Shown piece by piece: positions 45,161 to 57,007 of a stretch of DNA of 64,000 nucleotides (the stretch's first letter is position 1; every line of letters starts with the position of its first letter). A program made the position numbers and the translations under genes. The stretch comes from Limnanthes douglasii subsp. nivea (lineage: Eukaryota; Streptophyta; Magnoliopsida; Brassicales; Limnanthaceae), in contig JAUPFV010000002.1 of NCBI GenBank assembly GCA_036936605.1, positions 251,431,305-251,495,304 of the forward strand, written 5' to 3'. The notes below the pieces were generated by a model that saw only the letters and a list, made by a program, of their open reading frames with translations, did no database searches and was not told the origin of the DNA.

Positions 45161-48035
45161 ATGGGTGGCTGTGTCTCGACTCAAAGTAAAAGTTATAGTA
45201 GAAGTTATCGTAAAGGGACCCGTATAACCAGGAAGCGACGATCGAAGATATCAGCTTCATTGCCTGAGGATCAAATCAAACGTCTAAGCAATGCTGGTGT
45301 TAGAGATTATGCTGTTAGTGAGTACGTTCACGTAGATTTCGAGAAAGGTGCTGCCACCACATGCAAGAGATCTGAGATATCCAAGATGAACTTCCATATG
45401 ACTCAACTGCAATGGAACCATAGTCAGATTGATGAGCATGGTATCTTTCTCTTTTCTTGAATATGGATGCTCAAAGTTTGGAATTTCTAGATCAGTATTG
45501 GCCATAGTCCATGTTTTGGAGTGAAAAATTAGTGAATTGTGCTATAAAATGGCTGCCAGTATTAATATCGGTGTGAAAACGTTATCATTGACTATGTCGG
45601 TACATTAAGCTTAGGAATTTATCTGATTGATATAAAGAGGTTGTTTGAGTTTAGCTAAAAGTGGATTCACTCTTTTATAGGAGTGTGCAAAGAGGAAACT
45701 TGGTTCGACTCTGTCAGTATCATTGATTCTGAATCAGATGACGATTTCAGTAGCGTCTATGGAGGTAATCTATTCATTTATTTTATTTTTTACCTAAACT
45801 TGGCATTTCTTATTCTGCGGAAAAGTTAACGTGCTCTAGACTTTTCTACAGATGGGTTTCCATCAGTAGGTAATGCAATGGGTCGTCTCTCAAACGTAAT
45901 TCAGTATGAAACTTCATCGTGCTATGTAGAATCTGGCACTACATACGAAGAATTTCATGAAAGTTACGTGAAAATAGACGGGAGTAAATCCGAGATGCAC
46001 TTGAGCAAAGTAATAGATGATCCGCAAGTAAATTTTAGAGGAATGAAAGATGAATGCCAAGGGCCAAAATCCAAAGTGGTTATGCTCTCTTTAACGAGGA
46101 AGTCGATTGACGCAGGTGAAAACACCGAATTTTGTAGGTGCCTTTTGTTAATATATTTGCATATGGATTTATGAACTGAGAACAAATTAATGAAAACAGG
46201 TACAGCTGAGAAGTACGTATATCGTCCTCGGGCTGGCCATTTGATTCCTCGTTCAACCGGAGAGAAGCTAGTGCCTGGATGCTGGGCGGAACTTTCTCCT
46301 TCAACTTTCAAGCTTCGTGGTGAAAACTATTTCAAGTATACTGTTAACAACTAAACTTATTTGATCTTTTTATTTCAGCACTAATGAAAACCAGGCACTA
46401 CATACATCAGGGGTAGCGAAATCTTGTCCAAACCAAATACATTCTTGTATGGACATGAGTTTATGTCCAAAGCTTGAGTTTGCACAAAGAAACATTTATC
46501 TGATTTGAAATCCAGCTCGGGATCGGTCCAGGTTTGGACTAAATGGTCATAATTTGGACCGGACTATCCTAGTTGGTATAAATAAAATAAAATAAAAAAC
46601 ATAAATATTTTCAAATATAAATAAGCTTCGAAAAGATAGGTCGAAAACAGGTCGGATCTAATCAAAAACTTTGTCCAATCCGGCTCTGACGTGAAAGATA
46701 ATTTTTTGCCAAACTTGATGTGCATACGAGACCAGGCAACCACTCACTCAAGCTAGCCTGATGGTTCCATTTAAAACTAAATGTGGTCCTTTATCATTCT
46801 TTTTCCGAATCGAACGTCTAAATGTGACTATATTGTTATGCAGAGATAAGCAAAAGTATCCTGCTCTAGAATGTAGCCCATACACACCAATTGGCGTTGA
46901 CTTATTTGTCTCCCACAAGAAAATAAATCACATTGCCCAGCATCTTGAACTTCCTCACATGAAGCCGCACGAAAAACTACCATCTCTTCTCATTGTTAAT
47001 ATCCAGGTTCATCTCCCTCTCTCTCTCTCTCTCTTTCTCTCATCAGTCATCATTCACTAGCGAAATGTCTAGTTCTTGTTTTGCTGTACTAGCTTTAAGG
47101 AAATTCATGTGAAAGCTACATTGTAAATTAACTCTATTTTTGTTTACTGCAGCTACCAACTTATGCTGCAAGCATGTTTGAAAGCAATTACGACGGAGAA
47201 GGATTAAGCCTTGTATTATACTTTAAAGCATCTGAGACGTACGAGAAAGATATCTCTTCTCAATTTCAAGAAACTATCAAGGTAACTCGCGAATCATTTC
47301 TTGAAATTATGTTGTTTTTTGCTTTTCACTTACTATAAATTTATTCGAACATACCTATAACTTCTCGTTCTCGCCACAGAGGTTTCTTGATGATGAGATG
47401 GAAAAGATCAAAGGATATACTAAAGAAACAACTGTTCCATTTAGAGAACGGTTGAAGATCTTGGCCGGAGTGGTCAATCCAGAAGATCTACAGCTTAGCT
47501 CTACTGAAAGGAAGCTTATTCAAGCTTACAACGACAAACCAGTGCTTTCTAGACCACAACATGCTTTTTTCGCGGTAACAAAATTTATCAAACCTCAAAG
47601 CTATCTGAAAGGTGTTATTTTTATATACGACTTTCGCTAAAGCATCCACATTTTTTCATCATCCAGGGCCCAAATTACTTTGAGATTGATTTAGATATAC
47701 ACCGATTCAGCTACATTTCTAGGAAGGGGCTAGAATCGTTCCGTGATCGAATCAAGAACGGTATACTTGATCTAGGATTGACAATTCAGGTAATCATATC
47801 CATTCACAATATGATAAAAAGTTCAATCTTAACCTGTTGGATGACAGAACATAACTTTTCTCGTATTATATTAGTCTGATTGCGGCTATAACCTTATGGT
47901 TACTCTTATTGATTCCGACAGGCGCAAAAGCCAGAGGAACTTCCAGAGCAAGTACTATGCTGCATGCGCTTGAATAAGATTGATTTGGTAAACCGTGGTC
48001 AGATACCGAAAATCGTAACCAACAACGACGAATAG
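45161..48035 (+). CDS. EDR2-C-terminal domain (DUF1336) protein, nine exons
   Basis: Exons: 45161-45440, 45681-45764, 45852-46115, 46200-46335, 46844-47006, 47153-47281, 47380-47574, 47667-47789 and 47922-48035. All introns are GT-AG and all phases agree, giving 1488 nt (495 residues plus stop). The N-terminus MGGCVST has Gly2 and Cys4, a candidate myristoylation/palmitoylation signal, followed by a basic region. Residues about 100-115 are acidic (DSESDDD). From about residue 236 to the end lies the ENHANCED DISEASE RESISTANCE 2 C-terminal domain, with [121 protein letters not shown]. The PH and START domains of full EDR2 are absent, as in the short plant relatives of about 500 residues. Proteins of this family are linked to lipid binding and defence; the exact role here is unknown. 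It looks intact. Confidence 0.93.
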
Positions 48036-49850
48036 TTTTGCTTACTGAAAGTGTCCGGGACGGGAGATGCGGTGAAAAAAGAGATAACTTGTAAAGGTTC
48101 CATTGATTTGTTCATTAAAAACTTGTATCAACAAATAGTATGAAGATTTGTACAACACCACCCACCTTTGAGCCCATATAAATCTTCATCATGTCTTTCT
48201 TATTGAACCTTTTTTTTGTTCTTGATCCTAAGGTAGCTACTTGGGTTCCAAAAAGACATCCTTCAGTGGATGAGATAGGATGGAATGATAGATTGTCGAA
48301 TTTGGTAATCTGTCAAAGAACAAAATTTTGTTTTATATATGTATACTTCTATTATTCTTATGCTGCTGCTAAATACAGTTCAATGCTGTTATATACTTGG
48401 TTCTCATTTAAAAGGTGTAGATCTAAAAATTCATATCTGAATACAGCTTTGCATCCACACTTCTGATGCTTGAGCAGATCATGGATGATTTGAAAGTACA
48501 TCAGTGGTGCGCGTTTTATTAGAGGGGTATATTCCGATAACCAAGGGTCGCCAGAGTGACGTTAGAAGGTAGTTTTTAAGCATTAAGATTGAGAAAAATG
48601 TTAAAAGATCAATTCAGAAATGGATAGAAAAATAGAAGTAATGGAGTGCCGGAACGTGATTGAGACCGAGAGAAGCGGTACTAAGGAGAGTGGTCATCGC
48701 GTGCTAGAAAATAAAATGAACTATTTTGCTGAAAAACAAAAGGTTAATACCGAGGATGCGTGTTCTATTTATTCACAAGATCTTGGTTACCAGTTTTTAT
48801 GAGCTTCGAGTAGTGGTGACAAATAGGTATGGTCAAACTCTTACTTTAATTTTTGGATGCATCACATTTTAAAATCAGATTCTGGATACATTAACTTGTG
48901 TATTTAAGTAACCGTTTTATATATATATATATATATATTGTTTAATAATTAAGTAACCGATTTTTGTTTGTGTTTTATTTATATTTTATCTTTTATTTTA
49001 TTTATATATAATTTAAGTTTTAACTTTATAATATATATACAAAGAACCGGTAAGGTTTTGTAAGTTTAATACATGATTTTTTTTGTTTTTGTTTACGCTT
49101 CATGCCTAAGATTTTAGCTATTGTACCACTTCTTTTTACACAATGAGCTAAGTTTTATTTAAGCGCCCGTACGCCTAATGTTTTATTTTACCATGTTTGG
49201 TATTAATGGGTCAAACTCTTATTTTATGATTTTTGAGAAAGAATCTAAAAAGGATGGTAGTCTTGTGTTATTTTTTATTGAGGGAGTTGTCATTAAGTAT
49301 GACTTATTTAATGTTCATGGTTGATCTGCCATGATGAAGCTTGTGTAATTTTATTTCTTTAATGTTCATATTGAATCCGGTTTTCTGCAAAGTTAAGATA
49401 TCGAGATTATGGCTGGACTTTAGAGAGTCTCCAGGTCTGTTTGCCTTCCTTAAAAAACTTTCACCGACTAAACCTCCCTTAAGTATAAAATTGCATTTTG
49501 CCGAAAGAAAAAGTGTACATAATAGTTTTTTTTATGGTAGCTAGTTATCCCGTAGACGGGATCTACAATTTTGCTGGGATTTGTAGGAAGTTAAATTTGT
49601 TGCTTTCAAAGTAGATTTATCTTGCCTACAGAGGTATGCATCTAGTTTTAAAGTATGAACATATGACTAGTAGTGAAAACCGAATATTCAGATTTTTATG
49701 ATCTACATTTTTTGTTTTGACGGAACCATAATTGAGTGCGGTTTTCCAATGCTCTTGCCGAAGTATGGCTAGTCACGTGTAGTTTTGAAAAGCTGAAATT
49801 TTAACGTTTGATGTGAAAAAAATATGTCAAACATTATTATCACGAGGTAT
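48036..49850. other. 3' flank of the DUF1336 gene and unassigned spacer
   Basis: The first 150-200 bp are probably 3' UTR (no canonical AATAAA seen). Small open frames at 48191-48466 and 48620-48802 match nothing I know. A short (TA)n run lies at 48918-48938. No element ends were recognised. Confidence 0.4.
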
Positions 49851-49913
49851 GAGGTTAATGGTTATAGTTGTGAGTATGATCGTCAAGCATCGAAGATTGG
49901 AGTAATTATTCAA

Positions 49914-49919
49914 CACGTG
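49914..49919 (+). promoter_or_regulatory. G-box upstream of the aORF remnant
   Basis: CACGTG within ACACGTGTC, about 330 bp before the first ATG of the degraded aORF at 50.25 kb. The same nonamer sits about 280 bp ahead of the aORF at 20235. Confidence 0.4.
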
Positions 49920-50248
49920 TCGTTCAATAGCTGACAACAATACATGATGTTTCGATTTCAGCTTCGATTGTTCCAACCGTTAGAGATGAACGAATCTAAG
50001 TCATACATTTAAAAAAACGGTGGCCCTTCGTTAAGTAACTTAATCATTAATTAATGATAACTTACCTCTTTTTTAAATGTTAGCTTTTGTTCATTTCTGC
50101 TTTCCTTCTCATTTTCCTTCAATTTTTCCACCTATAAGTTTTCTTCTTCTTCTTTATTCCCAAAACTTCATCCTTTAACCATATTTATCTTCTTTATACA
50201 CAAAAATAACGATAACAATAGGCAGAGGAATCTTTGTGATATCGATAA

Positions 50249-51300
50249 TGAGGGTTCTAATAGCCAGATCCATAATATCAACTACTCATATGAAGAGGTT
50301 TCTATTAGTTCTTATCACAAAAATTATGAGTCTAATGTAGAGGTCGTGGAGTCTTGTGGAACAATCACAATTAACGTTCAATTGTTAGTGATTTTGCGAT
50401 CGTTTACATCAGGCAGTTCATACACTTTTACTCCTGGGTTGTTTGGTCATGTTGGTTCTAGAGTTGGTATGATTTGGAGTACTCTGATACTGCAGACGAT
50501 TGATCTTCATCCACTTCTCAAAATATAAATATTGAAAGGTCTACGAAGCCCAAAAAATCTTTTACAAGGCCGGTCAAGATAGTTTTGGGCTTTAACATGT
50601 TGAACAATATAAAAATTAAGTCGTATGTGTACATCAATCCTAAAGATAGGCCACAATGTATGATCTAATGAGGAATTCTAAACAACACGAACTTTCGAAT
50701 TTCGAAGGTAGAGGAAAATCTTATTGATGTTAAAGTTATGGTTGTTTGGATTTACAACATTTGTTTGAAATGAATGAAAACCTTCTGAGAGTAGTCGAAA
50801 CTTAAGTCATTTTCTACCAAAAGTAATGAATTGATGAATGTTGAGATCTTTGTGAAATAAAATTCTATATCATAACTTTATTTTGTTAATAAGATTTTTA
50901 CTGTGAGGCTAAAGAGCTTAAAATTGTCCCAAAAAAATTCAAAAATATTAAAATATTCTTAGGAAATTTACATAATAACTCTTGGGAACTATGTTTCTTT
51001 CCATGATGAGGCAATATGAAAAGTTGTGTCACTCTTCAAGAGATAAATATATTCAAGGAGGCTAATCTCTTCAATCACGAGAACGAGTTGCTGGATATGG
51101 AAGCTATTGTCCCCATAGTTATTCAAAATGTGATTGAATTAGTTGATACCAACTTGGTTCTTAAATTCTATGAGAATTATGGGTCTTTAAACTATATTAT
51201 AATTGGAATTAGTTCCCATGATTGCATGCCTCCAGGTATTATATGGAATCATGTAGCTGAGTCTAGTGGATCTAAAATAGACTAAATTGTAGGAAATAGA
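50249..51300 (+). pseudogene. Broken aORF of a fourth Tat remnant
   Basis: About 50600-50660 encodes NMLNNIKIKSYVYINPKDRP, aligning with WGIPGNVKIRISIDPETLMD of the better aORF copy. The frame at 51016-51285 ends a coiled-coil-like stretch with DTNLVLKFYENYGSLNYI, at the place of KSDMVLLFHEKFPKRNLGDL. The gag and integrase of the same remnant lie on the - strand further right, so the layout is again convergent. Very degraded; the boundaries are approximate. Confidence 0.5.
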
Positions 51301-51769
51301 TTTTACCCTCCCTCAAGCTGAGCTAAAGGTTTTCAATACTACTTTTCCAACAACCAAACCGATGATGTTATTGATCTTCATCATAAAGGTAATATCGATG
51401 ATGTTGATGAACTTTCTCTTGCGCCAAAATAATTGATCCCCCGTAGTAATATATGTTTTTTTGTACTTATTGTTTTTTCCTTTGGGTAATGATTTTTTAT
51501 TCACCAAATTCCAAGGGTGTCTAGTGAATTTTTATATTAGTGTATTTTTCTTATTCTACTTTGCTGCTTTGATTAAGTTTTGGAGAAATATATGCCTTTG
51601 GTTTTGAATTTTTTCCATAAATCTATTAAGTAAGCTTCGAGTTGCATTTTTATACCTTTCATTTTCTTGATTTATTTTTAACTTGAAGCTTTTTAGCTTG
51701 GATCTCTTAGAAATAATCTCATTCTAGGGATGAAGATCTTTTTTATATTTATATGAGTCATAGTTTTTT

Positions 51770-53560
51770 AAAAACTCGGTTGATTCTCGACAGGGAGGAT
51801 AGGCAATGCATTGTCGATAGCTTTAGATGAAGGGGTACGAGGACTCCTTAAAGTATTTATGACTATTTTCAAAATCATTCGAACACTTGTATAAAATGAA
51901 AAAATATTATATTAATTTCAGGTATCTCATTTAAATATTTTCACGCCACCGTAATAGGAAATATTTTACCTTAAAATAATAATAATATGTAAAAACATAC
52001 AAATAGTATTCTCTATGTTCCATGGATATCAAATATGTTTTCCTTCTACATCCATCATTATGTATGTTCCAGGCTTGGACTTTGCTGATATTGTGTATGG
52101 TCTCTCTCAGTTCGGCCTGAGCTTATCGAGGTCGAGGTCCTCCATCTTTAATATGGAATCATATATGTATGAGAACTTTGTCACCGACGTCGAAGCATCA
52201 GAAACAAACTTTGTATTTTATTTTATTTCATCGTCATTTTTAGTGTCATGCTCTTAAGTGAGATTTTATTTGTTTCTTTTCAATTACATCTACTTCGGGC
52301 GGCATGCCTTCGATATTGACCTCTTCATCATATGTAGATATTATGAATGAATAATGTTCCAGTTGAAACTATTGCATCCATCTCGTATATCAGAACGAAG
52401 GGTTTCTCAAAATATTTAGTTTGTATATGGTTCATGTATGACCATGGAACCTCATGTGGAAAGTCTAGTTATCTCTCGTTTGCATCTTTCAACATTCTTT
52501 TGATGCCTCTAGAATGGTTTTGTTTGTAACCTCCACTTTTCCATTTTCCAAAGGGCAGAAAAATGAAAATAAATTTTATGTTATACCCCGGGTTCGACAC
52601 AAGAGCGCTAGATGATCGTCCTGGAATTATAAGGCGTTTTCAGTAGTGATGGCCCTCAGTATTCCATATCTGCAACAGATGTTAATATTCACTTCTTTCG
52701 CGCAAATTTCTTCAAAGGCTCAGCTTCCACCCATTTTAAAAAATAGCCAAATATCATGAATGAATACTTCATTCCTTACGAGGCCTTCAAAAAATGACTT
52801 ATGATATCTACCACGCATTTGTCAAATGAAATTGCATTTGAGATGGTTTTTGAGGAACAACTAGTATCAGAATGGAATTAGCGAAGCATTTTAGGTTTCA
52901 AAGTGTTTGATAAAGTCCTTAACATCTGCTAAGATGTTTGGCGAGTAATATTTTGCTATGAGGAATATTATATGCATCGTCTTGTAGTCATGGTGTGGAT
53001 TACCTTCTATATACAAATGAATATTCTTCAGGACCAAGACAAATAAGTAGGGCTCTTGTAACACCTTCTTTGTATAACATATTTTTTAACCATACTTATA
53101 TAGCCGTTTTGATTTTGATGCACCTAACTTTGGCAGAAGATGTCCTTCAGCAAGTTATGCTTTAATACATGATCTTTAGTCATCTTCATCTCCAATGATC
53201 ATTACTTTAGATATCTAGACACTAGTTAGAAGTCTATTTTAAAAAGTAATCGAAGACTTTTATGGATAGCTTGTATCATATTACTTCGACAAGAATGATC
53301 GTGACGTCTTGAGCGACCCAAAAGAAGATTTACAAGTTTTTAAATAGTTTAGTTTTGTAGTTACGTGACACGTATCAAGTGAGACTGGGGACTTTATCTT
53401 CTTCTATCATTATACTTTATACTTCTTTTCTTGGCTCGACTAAGTGGGGGCCTCTCTCAGCTCATCCATGTCGCCAAAGATGATCAGGGGCCCTAGTAGT
53501 TTTTATAGCTTGAGTGTTAGGTAGGCAAAGTAACACTCTCATATTTTTTTGATTACCCAA
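51770..53560 (-). pseudogene. Broken integrase/pol of the fourth Tat remnant
   Basis: About 52640-52760 on the - strand encodes FLKWVEAEPLKKFARKEVNI, then NICCRYGILRAITTENAYNS, the integrase core between the first and second catalytic Asp; the second Asp is lost. To the right are remains of the zinc-binding part and spacer; to the left are C-terminal remains full of stops. Confidence 0.6.
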
Positions 53561-54469
53561 GATCATACTAACAAAACCATCGATTATGTATCGAAAACAA
53601 TGGTGAGTTGAAACTATTGTATGCATTTGATCCAACTATGGCTTGTCGAAGATTTCATTATGCAAAGAAGGGACATCTACCACCATAAGCAGGCAGTGGA
53701 CCTACTTTATGTGCTCATGTTGGCCTAAAGCGCATACAATATTAGCTCACTCATGAGCGATATGTATATCCCGATAAGTTCAATAAAAACTGTATTTAAT
53801 TATGTAATTAATGGTATGCCATACAACTTCTCATATGTACTTTCGAATAAAATTTTGACCAAACTCCCAGTGTCCAACCTAATAACATTACTTTGCAATC
53901 TTAACTGCAACGCGTCCTCAAGAAGCATTGCGCCTCATCCCCTTATAAATATCATCATCATCAAAACTAATAACATAGTATATGTTTATATAAACGTGCG
54001 TCAAGGTTTGTGATGAGATTTAAAATCTAATCAAATACCAAAGAAGTTTTTTATAGAGAGAATAAAACCAAAAAGATAAAAGTACAATCGAAAAGAGAAT
54101 ATGATTATAAATAATATTGTTTATGTATCAAAAGTGTTTGATCTTTGTATTGGGAGTTTTAAACTTATTTATACAAGTTGCAAAAAACTCTCTCTTCATA
54201 TTTACTCTTCAACTCATACATATTTGACGTAATAAATGTGTAGTAACGTTTCTTATTAACTTATAATGTCACATGTAGTATATCATCATCAGTTTGACCC
54301 TAGCACTGGATCTTTTAAGTCTTATACATGTCTCTTCTTAAAAGATTTAGTAATACATGAGGATGTGTCACCGCCTTGCTGTTGTAAGCAAAACTTATTA
54401 GTTTGGGTTTGGGTCGATGTACTCATCAAAACTGTCCAGGATGACCATCGCCTCTAGAGTTCTCGAAGG

Positions 54470-54665
54470 TTTGATAACTATTGTCACCTACTATTGGTCC
54501 ATCATTGTTCGCAGCCAAAGTTCGACCGCAACTTATCTCCGTTTAGTCCTTGAATTCTTCCTAACAAACTCCATCAGTTTCCCCTAATCTATTAGGTTTT
54601 TCACTTTGTTTTTAAAGCAATATAGTTTCGGGTGCAATGCCCCACATCATTATGGAATTTGCAAA
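54470..54665 (-). pseudogene. Gag zinc-knuckle end of the fourth Tat remnant
   Basis: On the - strand the sequence reads KFHNDVGHCTRNYIALKTK followed by GKLMEFV-type remains and KNSRTKRR, matching the gag C-terminus of Tat elements (HxxxGHxxxxCxxLKxxIExLI). Its position 5' of the integrase remnant fits one - strand element of about 5 kb in total. Confidence 0.55.
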
Positions 54666-54725
54666 ACTTATTTTTGTTCTGTATTTACCTGGAGCTCCAA
54701 ATCTTATCGGGCCTTAGTTGACTAC

Positions 54726-54776
54726 ATTTCATAATATATCATATTTCATAATATATCATATTTCATAATATATCAT
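54726..54776. repeat. Three 17-bp tandem repeats
   Basis: ATTTCATAATATATCAT repeated exactly three times. Confidence 0.95.
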
Positions 54777-54789
54777 GAGGTCTCCATTA

Positions 54790-55252
54790 GCTTTATTAAA
54801 GTCCTTTTGCATTCCATTATGTTTTCATGTTGGTGTTATTGTATTTTTTTTTAATTGTGGAATGACTATGATTCAACATACCAAAGTGATTCAAAAAAGT
54901 AGGAAGAGCGTAAAAAATTAATCCGAAAATGGATAAAAGATATATAGATAATATAGATTGAGGGCAAGAAAGTGGTTGAAGATAAAAAAAATGAAAAAAA
55001 CGATGAGCATGTGTCTGAAAATAGACAAAAAATAAATTTGTTAGTATTAACTAAAAAATTATTTAGAAACCGCAAACACTAATCTGTTAATATACAGAAA
55101 TACTCTTAATAATTAAAATACATTATTTATTTATAAACAAAAAATTTAGTCAGGGTTTTTGTGAATTTCAGATCTAAAATCTAAAATTCTACAAGTTTAA
55201 TATGTAGTTTTATTTGTTGGATAAGACTTTGACCCTAAAATTCAAGTTACAC
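54790..55252. other. AT-rich spacer
   Basis: No gene or element ends seen. Confidence 0.5.
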
Positions 55253-55267
55253 AAAAGTTTATTACAT

Positions 55268-55438
55268 GCCCTCAAGGGGGTAGCCGAGTTGGTTGAGTAT
55301 GGTACCCTTGTGACCAAAGATCATGAGTTCGAGTCCCTCTAGTGGTTTACCTTTTGGCGTTGGTTTGCAGGTTATCGCGTCAGACTGAGGGTTTACCCTG
55401 TGCGCTGAGTAGCGGCTGCGGGTTCCCTTCAAAAAAAA
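55268..55438 (+). mobile_element. tRNA-derived SINE (copy 2)
   Basis: Flanked by a 15-bp direct repeat AAAAGTTTATTACAT (55253-55267 and 55436-55450). The A box is TAGCCGAGTTGG (55281-55292) and the B box GAGTTCGAGTCCC (55325-55337), spaced as in a Pol III promoter. It ends in TTC plus an A9 run. It is not a tRNA gene, since no full cloverleaf or anticodon arm can be drawn. Confidence 0.93.
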
Positions 55439-55621
55439 AGTTTATTACATAAGTTTGGACTTATCCATGGGTCAAACTCTTACTATTTACGACTTTCAGT
55501 TTCTAGAGTTTTGGAAAACTGTTTTCACCCAACACTTCTGAAGTTTGAACAGGTCGTAGAACATTTAAATCTTGAGTACACGCTCCAAATTCGAATCCAG
55601 TTTGCTCTATAAATTGATTTA

Positions 55622-56458
55622 GGGTGGAGCTATTTCCTCCATAAGATCTATTATTTCCTCCATTTCAATTTTTTAATAAAACATTAAACACTTGTTTTTA
55701 CCTTCTTGCCCTTTATTTACTTTCTAATTTATAATTTGATGCCATTGTCCACTAGCAAACCCTTATTACAACAAACACATCATTAAGATAAATTAAGCCG
55801 AACATATATGATTTAACTTCTAAAATTAAACCCTAAAAAACATAAAAACTAAATTATTTTTAAGATTAATCACAAAATTACATGTTTTTATAAAACAAAA
55901 CATGTAGTTCTGAGACAACCACTCCAAATAACGTGCTTTTTTAAAAACATATGATATTTAAAAAAAGAACATAATCAACAGACACTAATCAAACTACAAA
56001 AAATCTATATTTTGAACTCAATATACAGAAAAGAAAGAATTAAACCAGAAAATGATATTAAAAACGATTAAACTAGTAACTCGATATGAGGAACTCGATT
56101 AAACGATGAACAATTTTTTTTTCAGCATATAGAAATTCCTATAACTCATTATGCAAAAAAAAATCGTAGATTTAAAAAGAGATTTTATTTGATATGTCAA
56201 CCCATATATTTAAAATAAAAATAAGATTAACGATAGATTTTTTATTTTTGGAACTCCAGAAACTACTTCAAAATTGTTTGGTGACTAGGGTTTTTTAGGG
56301 TTAGAAGAGAAGAGACGAAAGTGGAGAAATTTGGGTTTTTGGTGTAAAATTAAAACAAGGGTAAATTAGGATTTTCCTTTATGGAGGAAATAACAAGATG
56401 GGGGTTTTTAGGAATGATGGAGGAAATAATAAATTTTATGGCGAAAATAGCTTCGCCC
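55622..56458. mobile_element. Mutator-like MITE with 9-bp TSD
   Basis: Perfect 9-bp duplications ATTGATTTA (55613-55621 and 56459-56467) bracket an 837-bp element. Its ends (GGGTGGAGCTATTTCCTCC and, reversed, GGGCGAAGCTATTTTCGCC) continue as inverted repeats for about 42 bp with few mismatches. Nine-base duplications are characteristic of Mutator-type elements. No transposase is encoded. A relative lies near 28895. Confidence 0.9.
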
Positions 56459-56467
56459 ATTGATTTA

Positions 56468-57007
56468 GTTATTCGGAATGGATCAAAATTGATCCTATAT
56501 TATTTCGTTGCAAAAGAGAAAAAAAAAAGAAGGCAAAAAAATTCCCTTCAATTAGACAAGTAATCACCCCTATTAAACTATGAAAAGTCTTGGACGAATT
56601 CCAACTACGTAAGTATCAAGTTATATTAGCAACCAAAGGGCAAAACTTTCTAGCAGGAAAACAAAACCAAAAACAATAATAGCACAAACATGTGCAGATA
56701 GTGTGAATAACCAAAACTTACAATCGCAAACTGTTCTGTGAAATATCATAACTTAATCTTTGAATATACAAAAAGAATACACACTAGAACAGAATTTGAA
56801 TCCAGTGCATTAAACTACTAAACTAGTTTACATACAACAATTAACTTCAAACTTGTCTTCATAGTGTCTTTCTGTCCTCTTCTTTATCAACAGTGTAGTA
56901 TATGGCCACGAGCAAAGATCGCAGCTTCAAAGCGACAATAAGAGATAATATCATATTCGGCTAATCCCGTTAAATTTCTTTTCGTGCTATTACCTCAAGT
57001 CGAAGGA
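56468..57007 (-). other. 3' flank of the WRKY gene
   Basis: Includes the probable 3' UTR of the gene on the - strand. No other feature seen. Confidence 0.4.

Noticed and set aside
48191..48802. Two small frames downstream of the DUF1336 gene
   Set aside because: One lacks an ATG-based start and neither resembles a known family; kept only as unassigned spacer.
55281..55345. tRNA-like A and B boxes suggesting a tRNA gene
   Set aside because: No cloverleaf or anticodon arm can be formed, the body extends to 170 bp with an A tail and a TSD; it is a SINE. The same applies to the copies at 42865 and 61950.
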